Assembly (NCBI RefSeq): GCF_900107695.1 | Contig: NZ_FNQP01000001.1 | Location: 37,875 to 101,874, forward strand | Length of the DNA: 64,000 bases | Direction: 5' to 3' | Source: Thiothrix caldifontis | GTDB taxonomy: Bacteria; Pseudomonadota; Gammaproteobacteria; Thiotrichales; Thiotrichaceae | Translations under genes and position numbers: made by a program | Shown: positions 40,790-49,038 of the stretch, in pieces | Layout: each line of letters starts with the position of its first letter | Numbering within the stretch: the stretch's first letter is position 1 | The notes under the pieces: model-generated | Databases searched by the model: none | What the model was told of the DNA's origin: nothing | The model's input: the letters and a program-made list of their open reading frames with translations, nothing else

Positions 40790-41559
40790 TGGCAGCACAT
40801 TGGGCGTTATTGTGGCAATTGCTCCGGCATGATGTACAAGAGCGTTATGTTGGAACGGTTTTAGGGGTGTTTTGGTTATTGGCGCAACCGCTATTCATGC
40901 TGCTGGTGTATGCCTTGGTCTTTGGTGAGATTTTGCAAGTGCGTTTGGGGACATCAACGGAAACAGGGGCATTTGCAGCTTGGTTATTGGCGGGTTTAAG
41001 TGCCTTCAATGCCTTGGCAGAGGTGTTGACGCGTGCCCCCTCTGTTCTCATTGAACGTCGTGAGTTATTGCTCAATTCACCTTTGCCGCCTGCGCTATTG
41101 CCGCTGTTGCCGGTGGGGGCTTCACTAATAGTGGAAGGTTTATCTGTGGGGTTATTGTGGTTGTGGCTGTGTGTGCAGGGGCAATGTCAGCCACTGGCTA
41201 TCGTACTATATCTGCCTTTTTTGTTGTTACGCTTGTTGTTTTCGTTAGCCTTTGCGTATGGTTTAGCGGTACTGGGCGTATTCTTGCGTGATTTGCGTCA
41301 GTTGATCCCACCGTTGTTGACGGTATTGCTGCTGGTGTCACCGATTGTTTACCCCATGAGTATTGTACCTGAGTCATTTCAGGGCTGGTTTGCATGGAAT
41401 CCACTGGCTTATTTGGTGGAAGGCTACCGGGTAGCTCTGCTGGAAGGGCGATTTTTGTGGGAGGCATTTGCGGGGCTGCTGGTGTTGGCAAGCGCTTGTG
41501 TAGCGCTGGGGTGGTGGTTATTCCAACACTTACTGTTACGGGTGAGGTATGTGTTGTGA
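40789..41559 (+). CDS. wzm: ABC-2 polysaccharide export permease Wzm
   Basis: A 256-aa membrane protein with six helices and the ABC-2 signature start LLRHDVQERYVGTVLGVFWL. SPIVYPMSIVPES and WNPLAYLVEGYRVALLEG near the end are typical of Wzm/KpsM permeases. With the next gene it exports O-antigen-type or other lipid-linked polysaccharide across the inner membrane. The stop codon overlaps the wzt start. Confidence 0.92.
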   Translation: MAAHWALLWQLLRHDVQERYVGTVLGVFWLLAQPLFMLLVYALVFGEILQVRLGTSTETGAFAAWLLAGLSAFNALAEVLTRAPSVLIERRELLLNSPLPPALLPLLPVGASLIVEGLSVGLLWLWLCVQGQCQPLAIVLYLPFLLLRLLFSLAFAYGLAVLGVFLRDLRQLIPPLLTVLLLVSPIVYPMSIVPESFQGWFAWNPLAYLVEGYRVALLEGRFLWEAFAGLLVLASACVALGWWLFQHLLLRVRYVL

Positions 41560-42770
41560 GTGTTGACTGGGCTATTCGCTTGGAAGATGCAGGCGTGGCG
41601 TATCGACGTTATGCGCATCCGCGTGATGCTTTGCTGGAATGGGTGTTACGTCGTCCACGCCATACGCCATTTCATGCATTACAGGGGGTGAACCTAGCCT
41701 TGCCAGCAGGCGCTTCCTTGGGTGTGGTGGGGGACAATGGGGCGGGTAAAAGCACTTTTCTGAAAATGCTGGCAGGTAATTTGCCGCCGACGGAGGGAAG
41801 GTGTGAGATTCGAGGCAGGCATTCAGCTTTGTTGGAATTAGGCACGGGCTTGCAACCAGCGTTCAGTGGGGTGGAGAATGCGCGGCTGGGTCTGGCATTG
41901 CGCGGGCTGAGCCATGCAGAGATCGCTGCGAAATTGCCAGCGGTGTTGGCGTTTGCGGAGTTGGGAGCGTTTGCTCAACAGCCTGTGAAAACGTATTCGA
42001 GCGGCATGATTGTGCGCTTGGTGTTTGCGGTGGCGGCGGTGATTGAGCCAGATGTATTGATTGTGGATGAGGCATTGTCGGTAGGCGATCAATATTTCCA
42101 AAAAAAATCCTTGGATCGGATGCGGGCTATCTTGAGCAATGGCGCAACGCTGGTGTTTTGTTCTCACAATCTTTATCAAGTCCGGGAAATGTGTCGCCAG
42201 GCAGTGTGGTTGGAACAGGGTAAAGTCAGGTTGTTTGGTGATGCGCAAACGGTGGTGGATGCGTATCAGGATGCGGTGCGTGCCAGAGCTGCTGTCGGGG
42301 CAGATTTACCTAGTGGTTTCAAGCATCAGCAACAGGGTAGCCACCTAGGATTACCGCTGTTGCTCAGTGTTACCTTGAATCGTGATGTGTTTCAAACGTA
42401 TGAGCCTTTTTCGATTCATATTCAAGCCACTCAAGGGAATCGTCCGCTGGGGGATGTCCATGTCGGTATTGTTATCCGGCGTAATGATGAGGTGCAATGT
42501 TACGGCATCAGCACCTTGCATGATGGGGTCACGCTGCAAACGGTGGGGGAGGGTATCCTTGCTACTACTTTCAGTATTGAGCAACTGCAGTTGCTGGCTG
42601 GGGAATATTGTTTAGAAGTTTGGTTGATCGACAGCAGCGGGGTGCATGTGTATGACTCGCGGGAACGTTGCTGTCACTTTCGGGTGCAACAAGCTGGGCA
42701 GCATCAAGGGGTTGGTATGGTGGCATTGGCGCACCGTTGGGGTGAGGTGGCACATGCCGTTACGTCCTGA
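41556..42770 (+). CDS. wzt: polysaccharide export ATPase Wzt with C-terminal glycan-binding domain
   Basis: The start is the GTG at 41556, overlapping the wzm stop (GTGA). The 404-aa protein has an ABC core: Walker A GDNGAGKST, signature TYSSGMIVRLVFAVA, Walker B VLIVDEALSVGD and a CSHN switch. A C-terminal β-sandwich domain of about 150 residues follows (PLLLSVTLNRDVFQTYEPFS). In Wzt proteins this domain binds the capped non-reducing end of the O-polysaccharide and sets export specificity, so a terminal-modifying enzyme is expected in the cluster. The methyltransferase at 43652 is a candidate. Confidence 0.93.
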   Translation: MSVDWAIRLEDAGVAYRRYAHPRDALLEWVLRRPRHTPFHALQGVNLALPAGASLGVVGDNGAGKSTFLKMLAGNLPPTEGRCEIRGRHSALLELGTGLQPAFSGVENARLGLALRGLSHAEIAAKLPAVLAFAELGAFAQQPVKTYSSGMIVRLVFAVAAVIEPDVLIVDEALSVGDQYFQKKSLDRMRAILSNGATLVFCSHNLYQVREMCRQAVWLEQGKVRLFGDAQTVVDAYQDAVRARAAVGADLPSGFKHQQQGSHLGLPLLLSVTLNRDVFQTYEPFSIHIQATQGNRPLGDVHVGIVIRRNDEVQCYGISTLHDGVTLQTVGEGILATTFSIEQLQLLAGEYCLEVWLIDSSGVHVYDSRERCCHFRVQQAGQHQGVGMVALAHRWGEVAHAVTS

Positions 42771-43686
42771 TGATTTTTCATTACGCTATAACCTATTGTT
42801 TCCATTGTATGGTCGCTTGCCACCGTCAGCCGGGTATGCATTAGCTGCGCAACAAGCCGCATTTTTTAGGCGCAAAAAGCAGGATGAGGAAGCGCTGATC
42901 CGTACCCAGATGCAAAGCGCTTTTCCCCAGGCGAGCGCGATGCAAGTAGAAGGTTGGCTCAGTGATTATTACCGTATGGTGGAGCAGGAAGCACTGGATA
43001 CTTGGTATTTGCAACACCAACCCATTCAGAAAATTGTTGAGATGGAGGGGTTTGCCGCCATTGAACGGGCACGTAAACAAGGCAAGCGAGTCATGTTGAC
43101 GGGGGGGCATTTTGGGCGTTTCTGGATGGCAGGAGCCGCGATGCGGGCGCGTGGTGTGACGACAGGTACGATTACCCGTGATGGTGGTAATGCGAACGTT
43201 CATGGGCTACATCCTGCCGAGTACCGTTACCGTTTATTTAAATTGCAGCGTTTACAGCGGGCGTTGGGTGGGCCTTTTTTAGTGGAAGGCGATGAGTTGC
43301 GTCCCCTGTATCGGGCGCTTAATGATCACTTAATTGCATTAATTTTTGATGTTCCATACATAGAAGCGCATAAAGGAAGGGTGACAGTTAATTTTATAAG
43401 CGGTACTATTGACCTGCCTGCCGGTATTTATCGAATTGCAAAAAAAACCAAGGCATGGATCGCGCCATTCTTTATGCGTGATTTTGGGGGGGGTCGGGTT
43501 TGCGCAGAGTTTGCAGCATTGCTTGATCCAGATGATTATGACGAAACGGCATTGATGGGGATGCTTGCCAGCCAACTGGAACAGCGCATTCGGGAAAATC
43601 CCGGTCACTGGTGGTTATGGCCTGCACTCCCTCTGCTACGGAGTAACAAGAATGACTCAGGCGACAGCCAACTCACTGGACGATAA
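42754..43686 (+). CDS. LpxL/HtrB-like acyltransferase-fold protein
   Basis: The ATG at 42754 has GGTGAGG upstream and overlaps wzt by 17 bp. The 310-aa protein shows lipid A late-acyltransferase features: GGHFGRFWMAGAAMRARG, TRDGGNANVHGL, LIFDVPYIEAHKGRVTVNF and RIAKKTKAWIAPFFMRD. In LpxL the H-x4-E/D motif supplies the catalytic acid; here HFGRFW has Trp at that place. It may therefore be inactive, use another residue, or have a changed reaction. Its position inside a glycan operon suggests acylation or handling of a lipid-linked sugar. Confidence 0.82.
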   Translation: MPLRPDDFSLRYNLLFPLYGRLPPSAGYALAAQQAAFFRRKKQDEEALIRTQMQSAFPQASAMQVEGWLSDYYRMVEQEALDTWYLQHQPIQKIVEMEGFAAIERARKQGKRVMLTGGHFGRFWMAGAAMRARGVTTGTITRDGGNANVHGLHPAEYRYRLFKLQRLQRALGGPFLVEGDELRPLYRALNDHLIALIFDVPYIEAHKGRVTVNFISGTIDLPAGIYRIAKKTKAWIAPFFMRDFGGGRVCAEFAALLDPDDYDETALMGMLASQLEQRIRENPGHWWLWPALPLLRSNKNDSGDSQLTGR

Positions 43687-44536
43687 CCATTCCCATAGTC
43701 AAATTGTACGGCGCGTTCCACGCTATGCCCATGTGCTAGAGTTGGGCTGCGGTGATGGCAGTATGTCACGTTTGCTACGTGAACGTTGTGAGGCAAACAT
43801 TATTGGTATTGATCACAACCCGGATATTGTTTGGCAAGCCCAGCGTTATTGTGATTACGTCTTTACTGAGGATTTGGATGACCCGCAGAGTTTAGATGCG
43901 TTAGAAGATGAGAAATTTGATGTTATTACCTTGGTTGACGTGTTGGAACACTTGAAACACCCTGAATCACTGCTGCGACGGCTTAAACCCTTGTTGTTGG
44001 ATGAGGGGCAAGTTCTGATTTCTATTCCCAATATTGCCCATGCTTCGGTACGCTTGGAATTACTCAATGGGCATTTTGATTATGAGCCAGCGGGTATTTT
44101 GGACGATACACACTTAAAGTTTTTTACAGTTGAAAGTGTGCAGGCATTGCTGGCGGATGCTGGGTTTGCGGTGAATGAGATTGACTATACTTGGCATGAT
44201 TTGCCGGATGAGGTGATTAAGCAGTACTTGCAAGCGGCAGGTTTAGAGTCCACACCTGCAGCGTTAGCCAAGTTTCATGAGCCAGAGGCTGTTGCATACC
44301 AATTTATTATTGCAGGCAGCCCCATTGTGGAGAAATCCCCTAAGGGTAAAGTAAGAACGATCCAACATCGCTTAAAGCCGATTGATGCTTCGTGGCAAAC
44401 ATGGGGCAAAGTACACACGGAGTTGGCACTTGCACAGGCAGAACTGGAGCGGGTTTATGCCACTAGGAGTTGGCAAATGCTCCGTAGAGGGGCAACGGCA
44501 TGGCGCAGTATTCAGGCACGATTCATGCATGAGTGA
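43652..44536 (+). CDS. SAM-dependent methyltransferase of the glycan cluster
   Basis: The start at 43652 overlaps the upstream gene by 35 bp. The 294-aa protein has a class I methyltransferase core: VLELGCGDGSMSRLL (SAM loop), IIGIDHNPD, FDVITLVDVLEHLKHPES, LISIPNIAHASVRLELL. A basic C-terminal extension ends in a helix (YATRSWQMLRRGATAW), like the membrane-associated tails seen in GT/MT proteins of such operons. It may methylate a sugar or cap the chain, in line with a Wzt that has a glycan-binding domain. Confidence 0.85.
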   Translation: MTQATANSLDDNHSHSQIVRRVPRYAHVLELGCGDGSMSRLLRERCEANIIGIDHNPDIVWQAQRYCDYVFTEDLDDPQSLDALEDEKFDVITLVDVLEHLKHPESLLRRLKPLLLDEGQVLISIPNIAHASVRLELLNGHFDYEPAGILDDTHLKFFTVESVQALLADAGFAVNEIDYTWHDLPDEVIKQYLQAAGLESTPAALAKFHEPEAVAYQFIIAGSPIVEKSPKGKVRTIQHRLKPIDASWQTWGKVHTELALAQAELERVYATRSWQMLRRGATAWRSIQARFMHE

Positions 44537-44590
44537 TACAGTGATGGTTGATTAAATTGTAATAATTATAATAAGTTGGGGTATTGGGCA

Positions 44591-45853
44591 GTGAATCAGG
44601 CGCACGCAACCATCAAAGTCAGTGTGATTCTGCCAGTTTACAATCATGCCCGGTGGGTGCAGCAGGCCATTGCATCAGTGTTGGCACAATCGTTCACATC
44701 GTTTGAGTTGATTATTATTGATGATGCCTCGATAGATACTTCTTGGCAGGTGATTCAGTCCGTTTGTGCAATCAACCCCGCAGCACGGATACGTTGCTTG
44801 CGTCATCGCACCAATCAGGGTGCACCCGCTACGATTAATGAAGGTCTACAGCTTGCATATGGCGAATATTTATCCATTCTAAATTCCGATGATGTTTGGG
44901 AGGCGGGGCGTTTACAACGCTTAGTCAGGCTGGCGGATAGCCAAGGCGTCGATTTCATCAGTACGGATGTCGCCGTTTTGGATGCAGATTCCAATCCTAA
45001 AGAACAGGCGGAACCCCATTGGGTGGCTTGGTTTGAAGGCTTGAAGCAAGATTATGCTGTTCATGCAGATACTAAGGCGACTTTATTGCGTGGTAATTTC
45101 CTGATTACAACCTCCAATTTCTTTTTCCATCGTCGTGTGTATGAGCAGGTTGGACAGTTCGCCGAGTTGCGCTATGTGCACGATTATGAGTATGCCTTGC
45201 GGGTAGTGGCGGCAGGTTTGCATGTGCAATTTCTGAGTGGTGAGAAATTGTTGGGTTATCGTTTGCACGATACCAATACCATTCGTGAAAAACCGTTGGC
45301 TGCGATTGAGGAAAACATGCAATTGCTGTTGCGTTGGTTGCCACTGTTGTCAGCACCGCTGGCTGGCTTGTCTGCGCAACTTCAGGATTTATACCGTTAT
45401 ACTTGTGAAGAGTGGTTGACGTTGGTACATCAACGTCTACTGGCGCGTGAGCAGGAGTTGCTACCGTTAATCCGTGATCGTGATGCTTGGATTACGGAGC
45501 GCGACCAGCTTATCCGCGATTTGCAGCAGCATGTGGCAGAACAGCGCCAATGGCTGGCTGATCGTGATGGGTGGATACGCGAGCGTGATGCATGGATTGT
45601 GCAACGTGATGGTTGGCTGGTGGAACGTGATACGTTAATTCAGCAACAGGTTGCAGCTTTAGCGGCACGTGATCAGTGGGTGGCTGATCGTGATGGGTGG
45701 ATACGCGAACGTGATGTCCTTATCCAGCAATTACAACAGCAGCAACACGTATTGCTGCATAGCCGCGCTTTCCGTTTGGGACAGGCATTGTTAAACCCGT
45801 TTCGCCGTTGTAAGCAATGGTTGAGGGGAGGTGAATTGTGCCTGAAAAGTTGA
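44591..45853 (+). CDS. family 2 glycosyltransferase with RDxWIxERD repeat tail
   Basis: The GTG at 44591 is preferred; a TTG at 44576 is possible. The 420-aa protein has a GT-A domain: VSVILPVYNHARWVQQAIAS, ELIIIDDASIDTSWQVIQ, LSILNSDDVWEAGRLQRLV. A long helix follows with repeats of the type RDGWIRERD, RDAWITERD, RDGWLVERD (about residues 295-395), then a basic C-terminus. The repeats are near-identical at DNA level around 45555 and 45683. They form a charged coiled coil that probably measures or organises partners. Confidence 0.88.
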   Translation: MNQAHATIKVSVILPVYNHARWVQQAIASVLAQSFTSFELIIIDDASIDTSWQVIQSVCAINPAARIRCLRHRTNQGAPATINEGLQLAYGEYLSILNSDDVWEAGRLQRLVRLADSQGVDFISTDVAVLDADSNPKEQAEPHWVAWFEGLKQDYAVHADTKATLLRGNFLITTSNFFFHRRVYEQVGQFAELRYVHDYEYALRVVAAGLHVQFLSGEKLLGYRLHDTNTIREKPLAAIEENMQLLLRWLPLLSAPLAGLSAQLQDLYRYTCEEWLTLVHQRLLAREQELLPLIRDRDAWITERDQLIRDLQQHVAEQRQWLADRDGWIRERDAWIVQRDGWLVERDTLIQQQVAALAARDQWVADRDGWIRERDVLIQQLQQQQHVLLHSRAFRLGQALLNPFRRCKQWLRGGELCLKS

Positions 45854-47916
45854 TTGTGCGTGATTGGCGACATGTTCGGGTATGGTTGGAACCGCGTCTT
45901 CAGGGGGTGCGGCTGGTTTCCCTCGATGTATTTGATACGGTGTTGGGGCGTTATGTTGGCGACCCGCTAGAAGTACAGCGTGCGGTGTGCCGTGCCGTGA
46001 GCCAACGTATCGGTATGGATGCGGAAACAGTGTGGCGGGCGCGTCAGCAAGCAGAACAGGCGTTACGTGCTGAAGCTGTACAGGCAGGTTTTGATCATGA
46101 ATGCCGTTATAGTGAATTACTTACCCGTTGGCTGGAGTGTCTCCCTTCGACTGTGCTCAGGGAGCAAGAGAGGGGGGCTTTACCGCGATTTATTCGGCAA
46201 ACGGAGCTGGCGCTAGAAGCTGCAACCCTGTATGTCAAGCCTGATGCACAAGTCTTCATGGACTGGGTGCGCGAACAAAACCTAGAAATTATTGCCATGT
46301 CTGATATGTATCTGGATGGCGATATGCTGTGTGAGTTGTTACGGCGACTGGGTATTGTTGATTATTTCACCTTTGTCTATGTGTCAGCGGATTTCAAGTT
46401 GGGTAAATACAGCGGGCGCTTGTTTGAGAAAATGCTGCAAGTCAAAGGGTTGGATAGCCAACAGGTGGTTCACATCGGCGATAACCCCATTTCAGATCGA
46501 CGCATGGCGTGCCGTACTGGGGTTCAGGGTGTTTGGTTATATGAAAAAGCGGACTTGCGCCGTCGTGAGCGTCAGGTGCTGTCAGCACGTATGGCGCAAC
46601 GCGGTGGCATTTGGGCAGGGCGGCACTTTTTTGAATGCGTGCAAACCCGTAGCCAGCAGCAAGATGGCCTAAACCCGCGTGATTTCTTTTTTCGTTATGG
46701 GCGTGATGTATTGGGCCCCGCCTTTAGTGTGTTTATGCAAGGGTTGCAAGAACGTTTGCAGCAGCAGGCCGATGCAGGTAAGCCCTTGGAAAAGTTGTTG
46801 TTTGTGGCGCGTGATGGTTTTTTGTTTGAACGTTTGTACCGCACGACAGATGCAACGGTTCCGGCTGAGTACGTGTATTTATCGCGGCGTGTCATAACGG
46901 CAGCGTCAACAGCAGATGGCTTGAGTCATGCGCAAGCAATAGTGGCGTTCTATAACCCCAAGCAACAGGGGTTAGCTTCGGTTTGTAAGGTGTACGGTTT
47001 GCCGGAAGCTGCCTTGCAGCCATTGGCGCAACAGCACGGGTTTGAGGATTTTTCCGCGCCGATTCATGATTGGGAGGATGTGCGTTTGCATCACTTTCTC
47101 CAGGATGAAGCGGTACAGGCTATTATTCGGGCTGAGGGTAAGCAGCACCGCGATTTATTGCAACGGTATCTGGAACAGGTGGGTTTTTTCGCGCATCAGC
47201 GGGTGGCGCTGGTGGATATTGGTTGGAATGGCACGGTGCAGAAGTTCTTGAAGCAGGCGTTTGGAATGCGTAAGGATTTTCCGCAGTTACAGGGTTATTA
47301 CTTTGCCTTTGTCCCGAAATTGTATGCGGACTTTGGGGACGATAATACCTGTGAAGGCATTGTGCATGATTCGCGACGGGGTAATGCCTGCGAGCGTATT
47401 CCCGCCGAGTTTGAGGAGATTTTTGAGCAGGGGGCGCGTTCTCACGAGGCAACCACGATTGCTTACCGGGAGCAAGATGGGCGTATTGTGCCTGTTTTGA
47501 AGTCCGCACAGGCTCCTGACCGGCAGGCTGAATTGGCTTGCAATCCGTTGGTGGCACAGATGCAGCTAGGTATCGCGCATCATTGGGGACATTTTCGCGC
47601 TGTTCAGCAACTGACTGGGTATTCTAGTCAACAATTATTGCCTTATGTGCACGGTGTGTTAGAGCGTGCGGTGGTTTACCCCACGACAGAGGAAACCTGT
47701 GAGTTGACGAAGTTAGTGCATACCGAAGATTTTGGGCATGACCATGTGTTGGCTCTGGCGAATCAAGCGGTGGGCTGGGGGGATTTATTACGTCCGCGTC
47801 GTTTGTGGCAGCGGTTGGAGTTGAGTGCTTGGCGCTATGCCTTGTTTGAGCGGATGCCGTTGGGGATTGCGAATTTTGTGTTTCGGATCGCGTATTTACA
47901 CACCGTAAAAAAATAA
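45838..47916 (+). CDS. HAD-superfamily protein of the glycan cluster
   Basis: The GTG start at 45838 overlaps the GT gene by 16 bp and has GGGGAGG upstream. The 692-aa protein has a HAD domain with the nucleophile motif SLDVFDTVL (Asp30, Asp33), a threonine/serine motif near IIAMSDMYLDGDML, and the acidic motif VHIGDNPISDRRMA. A second half of about 400 residues has FVARDGFLFERLY, VALVDIGWNGTVQKFLK and DFGHDHV and resembles another HAD-like or glycan-linked fold found in large two-part proteins of O-antigen loci. The reaction is unknown; hydrolysis of a sugar phosphate is possible. Confidence 0.82.
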   Translation: MPEKLIVRDWRHVRVWLEPRLQGVRLVSLDVFDTVLGRYVGDPLEVQRAVCRAVSQRIGMDAETVWRARQQAEQALRAEAVQAGFDHECRYSELLTRWLECLPSTVLREQERGALPRFIRQTELALEAATLYVKPDAQVFMDWVREQNLEIIAMSDMYLDGDMLCELLRRLGIVDYFTFVYVSADFKLGKYSGRLFEKMLQVKGLDSQQVVHIGDNPISDRRMACRTGVQGVWLYEKADLRRRERQVLSARMAQRGGIWAGRHFFECVQTRSQQQDGLNPRDFFFRYGRDVLGPAFSVFMQGLQERLQQQADAGKPLEKLLFVARDGFLFERLYRTTDATVPAEYVYLSRRVITAASTADGLSHAQAIVAFYNPKQQGLASVCKVYGLPEAALQPLAQQHGFEDFSAPIHDWEDVRLHHFLQDEAVQAIIRAEGKQHRDLLQRYLEQVGFFAHQRVALVDIGWNGTVQKFLKQAFGMRKDFPQLQGYYFAFVPKLYADFGDDNTCEGIVHDSRRGNACERIPAEFEEIFEQGARSHEATTIAYREQDGRIVPVLKSAQAPDRQAELACNPLVAQMQLGIAHHWGHFRAVQQLTGYSSQQLLPYVHGVLERAVVYPTTEETCELTKLVHTEDFGHDHVLALANQAVGWGDLLRPRRLWQRLELSAWRYALFERMPLGIANFVFRIAYLHTVKK
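46141..46164. repeat. dispersed palindrome inside the HAD gene
   Basis: CTCCCT and AGGGAG flank CGACTGTGCT, giving the CCCTTCGAC...GCTCAGGG pattern of small dispersed repeats seen in many bacterial genomes. It is in frame and adds a charged segment (PSTVLREQERG) to the HAD linker. Confidence 0.5.
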
Positions 47917-47934
47917 TAAACCAAGGGGACTGTT

Positions 47935-48117
47935 ATGGTGCTGAGTCCAGTAAAACTGTTTGTGTATGCGCTGGCGTTCCGTTTTTCATCGGGGCGTGGG
48001 CGTTGTTTTAGCCCCGGAATCAAGGCAATGACAATTTGGTACGCTACACGCCTGCGCTTGTTTTTATTAGATCGTGCTGCGGTTAAGTGGTGGCGCGGGT
48101 GGTTTGAGTCTGCGTGA
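47935..48117 (+). CDS. small basic protein in the glycan operon
   Basis: A 60-aa frame with an AAGGGG site 8 bases upstream and an overlap with the next start (GTG at 48114). It is rich in Arg, Phe and Trp with two hydrophobic stretches (LFVYALAFRF, MTIWYATRLRLFLL). Coupling on the downstream side and the ribosome-binding site support it, but it has no recognisable family and could be a remnant of a larger gene. Confidence 0.45.
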   Translation: MVLSPVKLFVYALAFRFSSGRGRCFSPGIKAMTIWYATRLRLFLLDRAAVKWWRGWFESA

Positions 48118-49022
48118 GTATGGATAGTGTGCGGGTGCAGATTTTACTGTCCACTTGGAACGGTGAGCGCTGGTTGCCTGAGTTATTGGCTTCGCTGGAA
48201 AGGCAGACGTTTCAGGATTGGCAATTGCTGATTCGGGATGATGGCTCGACTGACCAAACCTTACGTATTTTGCTGAAGTGGCAGGCAGCCTACCCGGAAA
48301 AGCTGGCAGGTTTGCTGTTGGATGGCAGTCATTTGGGAAGCAAGCTGAGTTTCAGCCGCTTGGTTGAGGCGAGTACCGCGCCATGCTTGATGTTTTGCGA
48401 TCAGGATGATGTGTGGTTTCCCGAAAAAGTGGAACTGCAATACACGGCACTGCGGCGTTTGGAAGCACAGTATGGTGAGGAATCCCCCTTGTTGGTGCAT
48501 TCCGATTTGGTGGTGGTGGATCAGGGGCGGGTTTTACAAACGGTGTCATTTTGGGACTATCGTGGTTTTGAGGTGAATCAGCGCAAGCAGGCGTATTTGC
48601 TGAATAATGTGGTGACGGGTTGTGCGACGGCATTTAATCGTGCGGCGGCGCAATTGGCTTTTCCGCTGCCGGTGTATGCGATGGAGCATGACCGTTGGTT
48701 GGCCTTGGTATGCGCATGGTTTGGGCAGATACAGCCTTTACCACACCCGTTACTGTTGTATCGCCAGCATGAGGATAACGAGATCGGGGCAGAGCCAGCC
48801 ACTGTGAATGGGTTGAGTGAGCGGGTTGAGGCATGGAGTCAACAGGCAGACGTTTTCTTGCACCGTTTCGGTGAGCAGTTAGATGCTGAGGATTACAAAC
48901 TGGTGGAGGCTGTTGCCGGGTTACGCCATTTGCGCGGTTGGAAACGGCGGCAACATATTTTACATCACCGGCTATTTAAGCAGGGCGTTTTGAATAATGT
49001 GGCGTTACTGCTGTTTGCTTAA
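48114..49022 (+). CDS. family 2 glycosyltransferase (rhamnosyltransferase-like)
   Basis: A 302-aa protein with a GT-A fold: VQILLSTWNGERWLPELLAS, LLIRDDGSTDQTLRILL, CDQDDVWFPEKVELQY and EHDRWLALVCAWFG. The STWNGERWL start and CDQDDVW motif are typical of rhamnosyltransferases of O-antigen loci. It starts at a GTG that overlaps the small gene upstream. It lacks a membrane anchor. Confidence 0.87.
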   Translation: MSMDSVRVQILLSTWNGERWLPELLASLERQTFQDWQLLIRDDGSTDQTLRILLKWQAAYPEKLAGLLLDGSHLGSKLSFSRLVEASTAPCLMFCDQDDVWFPEKVELQYTALRRLEAQYGEESPLLVHSDLVVVDQGRVLQTVSFWDYRGFEVNQRKQAYLLNNVVTGCATAFNRAAAQLAFPLPVYAMEHDRWLALVCAWFGQIQPLPHPLLLYRQHEDNEIGAEPATVNGLSERVEAWSQQADVFLHRFGEQLDAEDYKLVEAVAGLRHLRGWKRRQHILHHRLFKQGVLNNVALLLFA

Positions 49023-49038
49023 TCACAGGGATATACTT

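Noticed and set aside
45555-45720. CRISPR-like or tandem DNA repeat
   Set aside because: The repeats are the coding sequence of RDxWIxERD units in a glycosyltransferase, without spacers; no CRISPR array exists in the window.
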